DNA of 64,000 nucleotides from Pseudopyrenochaeta lycopersici (Eukaryota; Ascomycota; Dothideomycetes; Pleosporales; Pseudopyrenochaetaceae): NCBI GenBank assembly GCA_003313425.1, contig NHZP01000067.1, forward strand, positions 62,001 to 126,000, given 5' to 3'. Positions 35,328 to 48,165 of the stretch are shown here, in pieces (position 1 is the first letter of the stretch; every line of letters begins with the position of its first letter). The notes below the pieces were generated by a model. It searched no databases. It had not been told where the DNA came from and worked only from the letters and a program-made list of their open reading frames with translations. Both the position numbers and the translations under genes were made by a program.

Positions 35328-35652
35328 GGTTTGAATGGGGCAGGAGAGCATAGGTGTTGAGCAGATGGCGATAGTTGACTGCTGCCAGGCACGCCCGCCT
35401 GGCTGGAGCACCGGCGACAAGACGGCGTATGGAGTACGCACACGTGCTGTGTCCGCAGCCGGCACGGTAAGGGCCGACGACCGGCCCGGTCAGACCGGGT
35501 CAGAAGAGGGCAAGTCTCCTCTAATACTACCCTACGAGCATATACATAGCCCGGTAGAAAGACAAGGCGCAGGCTGATAGGGAAGAGACTTGCACCGTTT
35601 ATCATTTGCGCCGAATACTGCTTGCATACATACATACACACATACACACGCC
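35328..35652. promoter_or_regulatory. Bidirectional promoter, regulator / ALDH, perfect palindrome
   Basis: GACCGGCCCGGTC (perfect 13-bp palindrome) at 35479-35491 is followed two bases later by the half-site GACCGGG (35493-35499). It is 152 bp from the regulator ATG and 162 bp from the ALDH ATG. A GATA-type site (TGATAAA, minus strand) is at 35598-35604. The site lets the regulator act on its own gene and on ALDH. Confidence 0.62.
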
Positions 35653-37393
35653 ATGCTCGTCGACGCAGTACCCATCCAGGACGGTCGTCCAGATCTCAAA
35701 GCTTGGGTAAGTAAAATAGTGCTAGTCGAGAAAGCGTCGGCTAGCTTACTCTTGGCAAGCGGAACTAACGTGCTCTGCTTTGTGTAGCTCCGCGACCCCT
35801 CGCTGCTGCGCGACAAATGCCTTGTCAACGGTCAGTGGGTGGAGGCGCACTCCACACAGACCTTCACCGTCGTCGGTCAGTAGTGGCCATGGCTCGTCCG
35901 CCACCCCGTGACCCCGTAACCTGCTAACCCACACCCTCGCCTTGCAGACCCGGGCAGTGACACACCCTTCGCCACTTGTCCCGCAACTGATGTCTCCGAT
36001 GTCGATACCTGCGTCAAGTCGTCGCAGGCGGCCTTCGAAATATACCGCGACTTGAATCCCCGGCAGCGGGCCAAGCTGCTTCTCGCCTGGCACCAGCTCA
36101 TCGAAGAGAACAAGCACGACATCGCAAAGATCGTCGTGTGCGAGTCTGGCAAGCCCTTGGCCGAAGCCATAGGAGAGGTCGAGTACGGGCTGGGCTTCAC
36201 CTGGTGGTTTGCAGGAGAAGCAGAGAGGATTCGAGGCTCCGTGGCACAGCCATCCTTTTCCGATCGCCGCGTGCTGGTAATCAAGCAGCCCATTGGGGTG
36301 GCCGTTGCCTTGGTCCCATGGAATTTCCCTGTCGCCATGATTATGCGCAAAGCAGCTGCTGCGCTTGCAGCTGGCTGCACCATGATCATCAAACCCTCCC
36401 CCGAGACACCCCTCAGCGTCCTTGCGCTCGCCGAGCTCGCCCAGCGAGCTGGCTTCGCAGACGGTATCTTGAACGTCTTGACAACCGACATGCAACGCAC
36501 CCCAGAGGTCAGCGAGGCCCTCTGCAAGCATAGCCTCGTGCGCAAAGTCACCTTCACTGGCAGCACTGCCATCGGAAGTCTGATAGCGCGGCACTGCAGC
36601 TACGGACTGAAAAAGCTGACTCTGGAACTCGGTGGCAATTGCCCCTTCCTCGTGTTCAATGATGGCGACTTGCACGCCGCTCTCAATGCCCTGATGGTGC
36701 TGAAGTGGAGGACCGCCGGCCAGGCATGCACACATGCCAACCGCATCTACGTGCAGAGTGGCGTTTTCTCAAAGTTTGAGAAGATGGTCCTTGATGCCGT
36801 GTCAAAGATTCGTGTTGGCCACGGTTCGCAACCAGGGACCACTATGGGGCCCTTGACAACGCCACGGGGCATTGAGAAGCTGGAGAGGCTGATCGAGGAT
36901 GCTCGCAGCAAGGGCGCCGTGGTCAAGACGGGCGGTCGGCGCCCCCCTGCTCTTACCAAGGGAAACTTCTTCGAGCCCACAGTCATCTCTGGGATGACGG
37001 GCGACATGCTTGCTTCCAGAGAGGAGATATTCGGTCCATTGCTTTGCTTGTATCGCTTTGAAACCGAGGACGAAGTGGTCAAGCATGCAAACGCGACATC
37101 AATGGGCCTAGCCTCCTATTTCTACACGAGAGACATAAACAGGACCTGGCGTCTACTGGAACATCTCGAAGCTGGCATGATCGGCATGAATTCAGGTTTG
37201 TACTTGCAATAATGAGCTCGCTTACATGCACAGCGCCGCTGACTTTAGTCTAGGAAACTCTTCTTGTGCGGAATCACCGTTCGGAGGCATCAAGGCATCT
37301 GGCTATGGCAAAGAAGCTGGCAAAGACGTCGCGATTGAGGAATACTTGATCACCAAGACTGGGACACTCACGTTGGAGGCAAGTCGGCTGTAG
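35653..37393 (+). CDS. Aldehyde dehydrogenase, succinate-semialdehyde type
   Basis: Four exons (35653-35706, 35788-35875, 35948-37195, 37254-37393) give 509 residues. Succinate-semialdehyde dehydrogenase oxidises the GABA transaminase product to succinate with NAD(P)+. Visible: KCLVNGQWVEA start of the ALDH fold, PWNFPVAMIMRKAAAALAAGC (cofactor-binding asparagine loop), FTGSTAIGS, LELGGNCPF with general base E274, GQACTHANRIYVQ with nucleophile C308 (34 residues from the Glu, the family spacing), EEIFGPL, and C-terminal SPFGGIKASGYGKE. The wording is closest to the GabD/SSADH subgroup. Head-to-head with the regulator; with the GABA aminotransferase it forms the two-step GABA shunt. Another semialdehyde substrate is possible. 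Confidence 0.92.
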
Positions 37394-37813
37394 TAATCCC
37401 TTCGGAATAGAGTCAAATGCGAAACTGACAAGGCGGTTTTCCATTTGCCTTTTTTTTTCACGAGTACTTTTGCAATACAGTTCATTCATTTTTGGACTTC
37501 AGGCCACTAGCGCCAGACCAAATTTCGTCAGGCTTTATCCTTCAATGCAGTGCCATCCCAAGTATCTACATTACTGCTAGGAGAAATAACGCCTGTCGCC
37601 TTACCGGGCAGCCCGCGGAAGTAGCTCTAAGCTTGCGAAGTGGCAATGGAGAGTTAAATAATCGGTTTCTGTTATGTACCAAGCAATCTTGGCAAACCCC
37701 ACCACTTCAGTTTATCTTTCCTTGGACAGTCCGCATTCAATGCTCGCAATAATGACGAATGTCAGGCACAAATTTAGAAGACCACCACAACAGATGTGAA
37801 AAATATATATATA
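37394..37813. other. Intergenic, no gene seen
   Basis: Host DNA from the ALDH stop to the pogo insertion, ending in a (TA)n run (37802-37813) that served as the TA target. No coding signal. Confidence 0.55.
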
Positions 37814-37979
37814 ACGTACTCCACAAGCGAGTGGCACGCACAAGCGAGTGCACGATTATGCCAAGAATTCACCAAAATCACAACTACTTCGCAACACTAC
37901 AGTACTGTACAGTATTGTACTATGCTGCATAGTATAGTAGGCTAATCTTTAGCCATTTCTGCATCTTTCTTGCACGTTC

Positions 37980-39114
37980 GAGGGTTGTGCCCTGGCTCAC
38001 CACACGTTCCACAGCGCCTTTAAGGTTGGTCGCTCCCATCAACGCACGCCTGTTTCTTCTTCTTCTTCTTCTTCTTCTTCTTCTTCTTCCTCTTCCTATT
38101 ACTACGCGCCTCAAACTCCTTTAGAGTTGTTAACCGCAGGCCTTCTTCAGCTATTAAGGTTCCCTCTCTCTGTACTTGCTTTCTTTTGTGTGATTTATGT
38201 TTTGTGGCGGCCTTATTTGCTGCTTGAAGTCTAGCGTTGCGCTTTGATAACAACACCATAGAATGCGCTATTATCTCCGCGCCTTTAGTGAACTTTTTAA
38301 GGGCCTTAACTATTAAAGTAGGCGAGATATCTACACGTCTTTAAAGCCTCCCTCGAATCAGCTTTAATTGAGACCTAAATGCTAGGGTATTGCTTAGTGT
38401 TCTAGACTCCCAGGGACCGTCATTGACGGTAGAGTGTATTAGTGTGCGCAACTGTACTTTAAGCTTTGATATTACCGCCTCTAGGTTAAAGGGGACTAAG
38501 CTAGCGCCTCTAAATCCTTCCTATATATTACTCTCTGTGAATTAGGTGTTAAAAGCGGCTATAACGTACGGCAAGAACTTAAATTTAGTGATGTGGCTAA
38601 TCTGGCCGCGCATTAGGTTCTCGGCTAAGCGCCCGTACGCCATTTTTAATAGGGCAAAACAGCCCACATCTAGTAGCTCTAGTAGGTGCGACGAGTGTGG
38701 AGGCATACAGAGGGTAATAATCTTCTTCTCTTCGCAAAGCTGGTGGAATTCGAGCGAGTTATAGCTCTTGTAGCTATTAATAATGTTAGAAGCTAGTTAT
38801 ATAATTAGGCGACTAGGAACTATATAAGTCAGTCCGGCTCCCTAAGTCGGACCTTAATTAATTAATTACTTACTCCCTACTACTAATAATAAATAAAAAG
38901 CAGGCGATAGCTGCCTATAACCCTCCTCTTTATATACTTATTAAAGTGCTCCAGCCACTTAACACTAAGCTTATTATTTATCTAGCCGTTCTCAGAGACT
39001 GCAATAACCTAATCGCTAGGTAGGCTATCCTCCTTATACTAGGTAGAGGGGTAGTACTCGCTAGTAAAGATAATAAAGGGTAGGATCGTCCACCCTATCG
39101 CGTTAACTCCCCAG
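37980..39114 (-). pseudogene. Fot1/pogo transposase, C-terminal part
   Basis: The minus strand at 38020-38259 reads MVLLSKRNARLQAANKAATK then KHKSHKRKQVQREG and GTLIAEEGLRLT, a coiled, basic C-terminal region typical of Fot1-type transposases, followed by a poly-Lys tract from a (TTC)n microsatellite (about 38054-38090). Upstream sequence up to 39114 is the mutated DDE core. The reading frame jumps the retroelement to 50396. Confidence 0.7.
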
Positions 39115-39493
39115 TATTACGACTCTATCTTACGATTACCCTATAGAGCCGCCCTAACTAATTCGAATATACAAAGGATAACGACTGCAGATCTAGTTAC
39201 GTAACGCGCTTAGCTACTTAGTATACTTAGTATAACTAATTAAACTAATTAGACTAATTAATAAGCCTTATAACTTAGTATATAGACTTCTATAATAAAC
39301 TTATATGGCTTATTATAATTAACTTTAAGTTAGTATAAATAATAAATACTCTTTAATACTTAGAACTACTGTAACTAGTTTTATATATTTATATTTATTC
39401 TTTATCTAGAAGCCTACTAAGAAAAGTCTCCTTAATAATACTAGCTACTTTATATTATAGCTACTCTTCTAAAGATATACTTACCTTTTAATA
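39115..39493 (+). repeat. Level-2 5' LTR
   Basis: 379 bp. About 90% similar by eye to the right copy, with mostly C-to-T and G-to-A differences. Confidence 0.85.
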
Positions 39494-39773
39494 TTTTAAT
39501 TACTTTTAAAATAAGTAACGTTAATATAGATATAAATACCTTAACCCTAAGGTCTAGTATTAACTCTTATTTAAAAAGAAATAAACTATAATTACTTAAT
39601 AGTAACTATAAGTAACTTAAGATATAGCTACTTTAGTATAACTTATACTTTTACTTAAATAACTATATTATAGCTATTAATAAACTTTCTATTATAATCT
39701 TATACTTTCCTAGAGATATATTAAAATAGATTATACTCTACCTAAAGTAATATATAGATCCTAATATAGAAGA

Positions 39774-40137
39774 TGTTGCAAACAACGCGCTGTGACCTGG
39801 GGTACGGTAGGCTCACGTGCGCGCTGACGTAGGAGCTTACCCTGGAGAGACACGTCTTTTGTGTGCATTCAAGGGCGCGCTCACGTGCAAGCTGATGGGC
39901 AAGCTCACGCAGGAGACACCTGAAGGTAGACTCACGTGCGCGATCACGTGCGCGATCACGTGCGCGCTCGCGCACGCGTACACGCTGCTCACGCTCCTAC
40001 CGTATAATGGCCCCTGTAATAGGCCGTGCTCAGCTCTCCTTTATATAGCTGGCTCTCAAAGCCTCCTAGACAAAACAGTGGTCCATCTCATAGATCACCT
40101 GGGTAACTGTTGCCAAGCTCTCCCTTTTTCCTCCACA
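39774..40137 (+). repeat. LTR-like repeat, copy B (CACGTG-rich)
   Basis: Same sequence as 11095-11446 in the opposite orientation, TGTTGCAAAC..CTCCACA, with a variable number of CACGTG-containing units in the middle. GC-rich and free of RIP inside a heavily mutated element. No matching flanking pentamers (GAAGA, GTTAG). Probably a solo LTR of a family whose full element is elsewhere. Confidence 0.6.
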
Positions 40138-40567
40138 GTTAGTATTAGACCTAATATATAAAAGACGTGATTAGTCAGACCCAGACGTACCTAAGGCTAA
40201 TAACCCTAACCCTAACCTCAACCCATTCACAGTAACCTCAACCTATACCTATTACTAGCGTATAAAGATTGGGTATAGAGCTAGGTTGGGTACGAGTCTT
40301 ATGTAATCAAACCCAACCCAACCCCAACCTATACCCATTTGCCACCCTAGCTCCAATTAAGTTAAGATTATAGAGAAACTATATTTTAGGGATAGCTATA
40401 TTAAAAGTAAGGCTTTAACTTATTCTAAAAGAGAGACTATATAATATTACTATAGTAAATAGTATAAATAGAGGATTAATTAAATATAAAATAACTATAA
40501 AAATTAATATTATATTAGGAGTAATAAGTAAAGTAAGGCTAGATACTTTTAGCTTAGCCGCCTATAA
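40138..40567. other. Degraded level-2 gag region with telomere-like repeats
   Basis: Near 40199-40216 about 2.5 units of CCCTAA, followed by degenerate AACCCAACCC/CAACCTATACC tracts to 40340. Too short to be a telomere. The rest is AT-rich gag-side sequence without readable protein. Confidence 0.5.
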
Positions 40568-40697
40568 TGTAACAGTGCAGAGCCCTACTACGCCAAATGG
40601 CTAAAAGTATATTAATACTAGCTTAACTGCTAGTACTGGGCTCTGCATCTAATATATAGGTGAGCTGTAACAGTACCCCTCTCGGCAATCCGTTACA
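40568..40697 (+). repeat. 130-bp solo LTR with TATAA duplication
   Basis: TGTAACAGTGCAG ... CAATCCGTTACA, flanked on both sides by TATAA (40563-40567, 40698-40702). Contains an inverted TGCAGAGCCC / GGGCTCTGCA pair. Very short for an LTR, possibly a TRIM-like element. Confidence 0.7.
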
Positions 40698-42711
40698 TAT
40701 AATATTATATTAGGGCTACCTTAGCTTAGAGATTATAACCCGCGTATAGACTAGAAGAACTAGATAATCTTAATAAGGTACGCGAATAATATATATACGC
40801 CTATAATACCTATATAGAAGTAGAATACTTTAGTAGATACGAAAATAATAATAAATATTAGGCCTTTAGTTAAGAGTATATTTATAAGAGTACTAACTAA
40901 TAAGCTAAACTAATTACTAGTAAGAAGAATTAGAGGGTAAAAAAAAGAAGAAACCTACGTTACTCTTAAGATCTTATAATAATATATAAAATATATAAAG
41001 ATATTTATAAAAGAAGTAAGACTAGGAGTACTACTAAAATATTAACTATAAGATTATATAATAGAACTTAAAGATAATAGATAGATAGAGTTTATACTGA
41101 TATATAAACTTATAGAGAAAGAGTTAGTAATACTAAAGAAATATATTAAAGAAATATTAGTAAAACAATTTATTAGGAAATCTAAGTCTTTAGTAAGATA
41201 CTCTATCTTATTTACGCTAAAAGAAGATGGAATATTAAGACTATACGTGGACTACTATAAGCTTAATAATATAACCAAGAAGAACTACTACCTACTACTA
41301 AAAATCTAAGAATTAAGAGATAGACTAGTAGGAGCTAAAGTATTCATAGTACTAGATCCTAGAGGCGCGTATAACCTTATATAGATAAAGGAAGGTAAAA
41401 AATAGAAAATAGCCTTTAAAATAAGATATAGGTATTATAAATATCTAGTTATACTATTTAGATGAATAAATATTCTAGTAATATATTAGGAACTAGTTAA
41501 CACTATACTTAATGACTATCTAAATAACTATATTATAGCGTACTTAGATAATATACTAGTATTCTCTAATAATATTACTAAATATAAGGAATATATTAAG
41601 GAAGTCTTTAAATAATTAAAAGTATATAGACTAGAACTAAAACCTAAAAAACTTAAATTCTATAAAGCAGGAGTTATTTTTTTGAAATATTTAGTTAGAA
41701 TTAATAAAGTTAAGATAAGTAACGTAAAAATAAAAGTCATATAAGATTAAGAAAGGCCTTAAATAGTAAAAGATATATAGTCTTTTTTAAGATTAATAAA
41801 CTTTAACTACTAGTTTATTAAAGATTTCTTAAAAGTTACTATACTAGTTACTAGACTTATAAAGAAGGAGGAACTATAAAAATAAGAAAGAGATTAAGAA
41901 TATACTTTTATAATACTTAAAGAAGTATATATTAAAGAACTTATACTAATAATATTTACTAGTAAAAAGCCTCTATAAATAGAAATAGACGCCTTAGATT
42001 TAGTAATAAGAGGAATAATACTTGAAGAAAAAGATAAGAAATAGCACCTAATAGTATACTATTCTAAGAAGTTCTTATAAGTAAAAGAATAGTATAATAT
42101 ATATAATAAGGAATTACTAGCTATTATAGATATACTATAATATTAGTAATACTATACTAAAGAATATTTAGAGAATACTATCTTTATAAACTATAAAACT
42201 TTATATACTTTATAATAAGAAAATAGCTTAATAAAAGATAATATAAGTTTAAGATTATCTATATACTTAGAAAAGATAATAGTAGAGTAGACTCGCTTAG
42301 CTAAAGATATAATATAATAAAAAAGAAAACTAAAGTCTATATAGTAATACTATAAGAAAATAAAGATAGATTATTAGAACTATTATAAGAATATAATGTA
42401 ATTATAAAAATTAGACTTAAGATTCTATTAGAACTTGAAAGAATAATTATCTAGTAATACTATAATAACTTTATATATAGTTACTAAGGTATAGTAAGAA
42501 CTATTAAACTTATATAGAGAAACGACTACTTTCTAAATATAAAGTAAAAAGTTAAAAAATATATTAAGAAATATATAAGTTATTAGAAGAATAAGTACGC
42601 TATATATATACTATATAGAGAATTATAGCTAATAGAGCTACTAAGTAAACTATAAGAGTATATTATAATAAGCTTTATTATAGACTTACTAAAGTCTATA
42701 AATAAAGTAAC

Positions 42712-45700
42712 TGTTATAGGCGAAGAGGCCTAGCTAACGAGTGTGCATTTGTCCTATACTACAGAAGGAGAAAGATAGAGAAGAGGTTACAGGTATCCTT
42801 AGAGGATATATATATATTCGTACGAGTAAAGAGGGACGTGCCCCTCTAGCTACTAACTTATATAAGCTTATAAGAAAAGAGGGTAGAAGAGATTAAGGAG
42901 TTTACTCCCCGTGCGATAGTAGTAAAGCCTCTCTTACTTAAAGAGCGCAGCCTATTATAATACCCTCCTCCTCCTTAAATAACTATATTACTTCTTTATA
43001 TATAGTTTAATCTTAACTTTATACTTATATAAGTAGCGTTATATTATTACACTATAAAAGTAGAGATATTACGCATACTTTTTCTTATTTATTTACAGGC
43101 AATTTTCCTCTATTACCTATTATTATTACCTAATAACATAAAGTAGAGGAGAGGTTAGTTATTTGCTCGCTCGTGCGCATATAAAGAGCTTTTCCTCTAA
43201 ATTTTTCTTCCTTTTTTACTACTTAACTTTAACTTACTTATATATAACTCGTCTTCTTATTATTACTAATATACCTCCTAAAGCAGCACTCTTAGCTAGT
43301 TAGCCTAATTACAGTATATAGGGTCCTAGTAGTTATAGCAGTAGTGTAAACTATCTTGCTTATACAACTGCTAGTAACATTATGTCTACGCACGCAGCTG
43401 CTAGGGCTAATATTACTTAGGTTGCTTACGCTTAGCTTACTTAAACAGCTCTTAACTAAACTTAACCTACTAGTATTATTATTCTTACTGCTTAAGGTAA
43501 TACGTCTCTTCTCTCTACTAACTATATAATTTAGTATATCTTAGATACTCTAGTTATAGATAAATTTTGCTGTCTCTTTATAACTACTTCTGTATGTCGT
43601 ATTTCTCTTTTCTTTTCTATATCTAACGTTATTTAGCCTAAGCTAGTTTATATTACTAAATTCTTCCTTTATCCTATTAATTAATCCTTATATAATGCTT
43701 AGTAGAGCTATAGTGTTAATAGTTTCTCTCCTATTATTACTTATTATATAATTAATACTTAGTAACTCCTCTCTAGTTATTAATCTTACTTTAAAGCCTA
43801 CCTTATCTATAGCTGTAGTTCTCTTAATACTAACTTCTATTCTAATAACTATACTAAGGCTATATAAGAGCGTTATACGTTTATAGCCTTTACTAGGTAT
43901 ATCTCTATTACTAGTGAGTATAGTAAGGCTTACTATAATTACGTGTGGTAGGATTATAGTACGTCTTATATAGCTAAGTATACTCTACCTCTCCTACCTT
44001 CTAACAGAGTCTCTGTTCCTTAGCGTAGTTAAAGGTTAGAGTTAAGTCCTTACTAAGCTAAAAGAGAATAAATATTTCTTAGATATCTTAGGTTAGAGGG
44101 CCTTATATAGGGTTAGTTAGCTTATACTAGCTTATTTCTCTAACCTTTTAGTAGTTTCCTAGATAGTAGCTATATAAGCTATATATAAGTCCTCTATTTC
44201 TTATAGGCTTCTATAGTAATAAGATTCTCTTCTAGCTCTTAAGTTAGGTTATAGTACCCCTCTTATTTTATATAGAACTTGTTATATTAATTTTATAAGC
44301 GCTTATCTTAGATGTTTTTAATTACCTATTTAAGGTAGTCTTCCTATAGGTTATTATCTTATATAACTACAGTAGCAGGGTTTAAGTTGTTAGTTTATTA
44401 TAATAGGAAGGGGTCTTTAGTAGCTAGTCTTAGCTTCTCTATATAGTATAATTTAGTTCTCTATAGTATATTAAGCTTAACCTAATAGGAGTCTTATACG
44501 CAGGCGACTTAGTACTTTTTACTTTTCTAGTTAAGTTTCTTACTTCTGCGTATAGTTTGTACGTGCCTAAAGTCTAACTATACCTAGTCTCTAACCTTAT
44601 ACTTAGGAGCTGGGCGACGTGTCTTATTCGCCTATGCTTCCTATTATTATTAAGCATATGTTATAGCTAAGATAGCTTAGTTAGTAGCTTATTTTAGTAT
44701 TTATGTAATGCTTTCTGCTTATTCGCTAGAGGGTATTACTCTATTAAGTAGGTTACTACTAGCTAATTTCTTAGGTAGCTTTAGAAAGGGCGAGTTTAGA
44801 TAGCTATATAGAAAGAAGAAAGGAGAGACGCCTATAGAGGAGTTTATATAAGTATTTAGCATTAGCTTAAGAATTAGGTATAGTATTACCTAGTTATTCT
44901 AGTTATAGTTATAAAAGATTTATCTAACTACTTTAATATTACTATTTACGCGTTCTATAGTGCTGTCTATTTATAGGTAGTAGGCTGTTAATAGGTTCCT
45001 CTATACTCTTAAGAGTTTACAGATTTTCTTTCATAGTTTACTTATAAATTACGTGCCCCTATCTAATATAATAGACTTAAGTAGCCTATAGTAGTAGAAG
45101 ACTTCTTATATAAATACCTAGGCTATATTATCTACTTTAATTGTCTTAAGTAAGATTAGTATTACGCCTTTACTTAGGTAGTCTTTAACTACTCTTAAGT
45201 TAGTGTAGCTAGATAATAGTAGTAGACTAGTAATAAAGTTAACTATTAAGTCTTACTACGTACAGCTAAGTACTAGTAACAGGCGTAAGTATCTATACTT
45301 ACTATCTCTCTATAGGGTGCTTTATCTATATAAGCTATAATTCTATATAAATTAGTAGATATTTTTACTTATACCTAGCTAGTACTAAGTACTAGCTAGC
45401 GTACAGTACGTTTCTTCTCTTCTTAGGTAACCTTTTTACACAGCTAGATATGCTTGCTAGATAATTCCTGTACAAAGGAGTTTATTTTTAGGCACCTAGA
45501 TCCTAGATCTCTATTAGAGCTTTCTCTTTAAGTTAATTGTGCATTCTCCTAGTAATATAGTAAGTTTCTTCGTTATACTAGGTAGTGACTTAGTACCTAG
45601 CTTTATAGCGTTGTAGACTTCCTAATAGGTTAAGTTATCTTGTATAGCTTAGTCCTAGTGTTTAGCGATTAAGTCCTTAAAGATTAGAGCTTTTAGTAAG

Positions 45701-48165
45701 GACTTAGCTATAATTAAGCTATAAAGAGTTAACGTAGGGGTTTATATAACCTCTATAACTATTATATCTTACTATTAGGCTAGTAATAATATAATAAACT
45801 CTCTACTTACTAGGTAGCTGTTGTCTGTTCCTTATAGTAGGTCCTAGTCTCTTCTAGATAGTGCGTCTGCTTAGGTGTTCTTCTTACCTAGATAGTACTA
45901 TAGCTTTATATTATTAAACTATAATAAGTAGACTAACTATTATACGTATTATTCTATTATCTTTTACTTCTTTATAAAGTACTCTAAGTTCTTATAGTTA
46001 GTAATTACTTTAAATTCTTATACGCTATAAAGTTCTGCGTCCTATTTATTTAGGTATATAATAACTACTAGTAACTCTTTATTATAAATTAGGTAGTTGC
46101 TTTTATATTCTAGAAATTTCTTTAAGAGGTAAGCTACTATATAAATAGTTCTTTACTTATCTTCTTATAATAGTACGCTACCTATAGTAAAGCTTAAAGA
46201 GTTATATTCTACTGTTATCTATTATTTAGGTAAGAAAGTAGTAAAGACTTTATTTACTAAGAATATATTCTTAAGAGCTTAAAAACTTTACTCTTATTCT
46301 ATATCTTATAAGAATTTCTCTTCTTTTCTTATTAGCTATATAAGAAGCTCTACTAGTTAAGAGAAGTTTAGGATAAAGCGTTTATAGAAGTTAGTAAACC
46401 CTAAGAATCTTTATATGCTTTTAACTATTATTAGAGCCTCCTATTCTTAAATAGCTTAGACTTTCTTAAAGTCTATAGATATACTCTTCTATACTTCTAA
46501 GATAAAGCTAAAGTACTTTATATACTAAATATTAAACTTATATTTACTTAGTTCTAGGTATAGTCTTACTTCTTATAAGTAATTTAATACTTTTTATATA
46601 TAAGTATAGTACTAAGAGAGGGATCTTTTAGTAAAGATAAGGATATTATCTAAGTATATAGAGGTAAAGTTATCTAAGGAGTCTTATAGGGCCTAGTTAA
46701 TATACCTCTAGAAGGTACTTAGTATAGTTACTAAGCTAAAGGGCGTTACTAGCTACTTATATAATCTAAATTATATTTAAAACGTAGTTATCTATTCTAA
46801 TCTTTTACTTATCTTTATCTTATAGAATACTCTAGTAACGTCTAGCTTAGTATACTATATAGCTTATCTAATTTAGTTAAACGTCTTACGTATAAGAGGT
46901 AGTAAGTAATAGTCCTTCTTAGTTAGGGCGTTAAGAGCTTTATAGTCTATATAGAATTATAGTCCTCCTCTTAGCTTACGTATAAATAGTATAGGTAAGG
47001 CTGCTAGTAAGTTACTTATATAGATAAACCCTTTATCTAGGAGGTCTAATAGCGTCTTCCTTAGTACTAAGAGTTTATCTCTTAATATTACGTAGAGAGG
47101 TTTATATAGTATTTCTAGCTTCTATCTATCTTTCTCTTCTAGCTCTATTATATAGTCTTATTATAAGTCTTACTATAGGGGTAGCTTATTTCCTTCCTTA
47201 AGTAGGAATATCTTTAGATAAAGTTATACGTAAGCTAGTAAGGCGTTATATATTTCTTATAGTATTTTCTAGACCTTTAAGCGTAGTACTTTCTTAATAT
47301 CCTTTAGGCTTATAGTAAAAATTTAAGTCTTACTATAGCTTTATCTATAGTATTGTACGTAGTGTTAGAAAGCTAGAGCTAATACTAGAGTATAGCTAAA
47401 GTCTAGGGTCGCGTGTTCTATACTATGTATAGTAACCTTATATGCTTTTAAGTACAGAAGTTTCTTCTCTGCGTTAATAACGCCTTTAATGCTCTCTAAC
47501 TAAGTCTTTCTAAGGATTATGTCGTATTAGTAAGTAGTTGGGGTAACGTACGCAGCTGCGTGCTGTCTGTGCACTGCTTAATTTAGCGACTAAGTTCTTT
47601 AGCTCCTAAACTTGGTTCTGTAATAACTCGTACAGCTAGCTCTGCTGTTAACTAGCTAACTCGTTAAGGCTGTCCTATAAGGAGTTAACTGTTACTAATA
47701 GATCTTCTGCTAAAGGTTAGTTATTGCGTAGTTGTTAGGGGTTGTGCTAATGCAACTAGTGTTGCTAAGGTGCGTGCTGGTGCAGCTGGTGTTGCTGCTG
47801 TCCTAAGGCTCCTGTTATCTGTATCTAGTGCTCTTGTTGTTATAGCTCGTACGCTTGTTAGTTTAAGGGCCCTTAGTATCCGTCTATTATTTTTTAGGTT
47901 ATTAATCTTTCTCCTTATATTATAGGCGAAGAGGCCTAGCTAACGAGTGTGCATTTGTCCTATACTACAGAAGGAGAAAGATAGAGAAGAGGTTACAGGT
48001 ATCTTTAGAGGATATATATATATTCGTATAAGTAAAGAGGGACGTACCTCTCTAGCTACTAACTTGTACGAGCTTATAAGAAAAGGGGGCAGAGGAGATT
48101 AAGGAGTTCGCTCCCCGTGCAATAGTAGCGAAGCCTCTCTTGCTTAAAGGGCGCAGCCTATTACA
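42712..48165 (-). mobile_element. Gypsy element relic (level 3), inside level 2
   Basis: Two 248-bp LTRs (42712-42959, 47918-48165; T(G/A)TTATAGGCGAAGAGG..CCTATTA(C/T)A) and a perfect GTAAC duplication (42707-42711, 48166-48170). Element sense is minus: a polypurine tract (complement of CCCTCCTCCTCCTT, about 42963-42976) adjoins the left LTR. On the minus strand an integrase reading appears near 45120-45300 (LIVNFITSLLL then NLRVVKDYLSKGVIL) and a reverse transcriptase near 46640-46950 (DYKALNALTKKDYYLLP, IYLDNILIFT). Every frame is interrupted by TAA/TAG. A Gln-rich segment near 47700-47850 may be the gag start. Confidence 0.88.

Noticed and set aside
35746..36735. 329-codon minus-strand frame over the ALDH gene
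   Set aside because: The antisense of a highly conserved ALDH exon stays open because of its codon bias. No family motifs.
40199..40216. CCCTAA repeats as a telomere
   Set aside because: Only about 2.5 units, inside a retroelement, with degenerate neighbours. Not a chromosome end.
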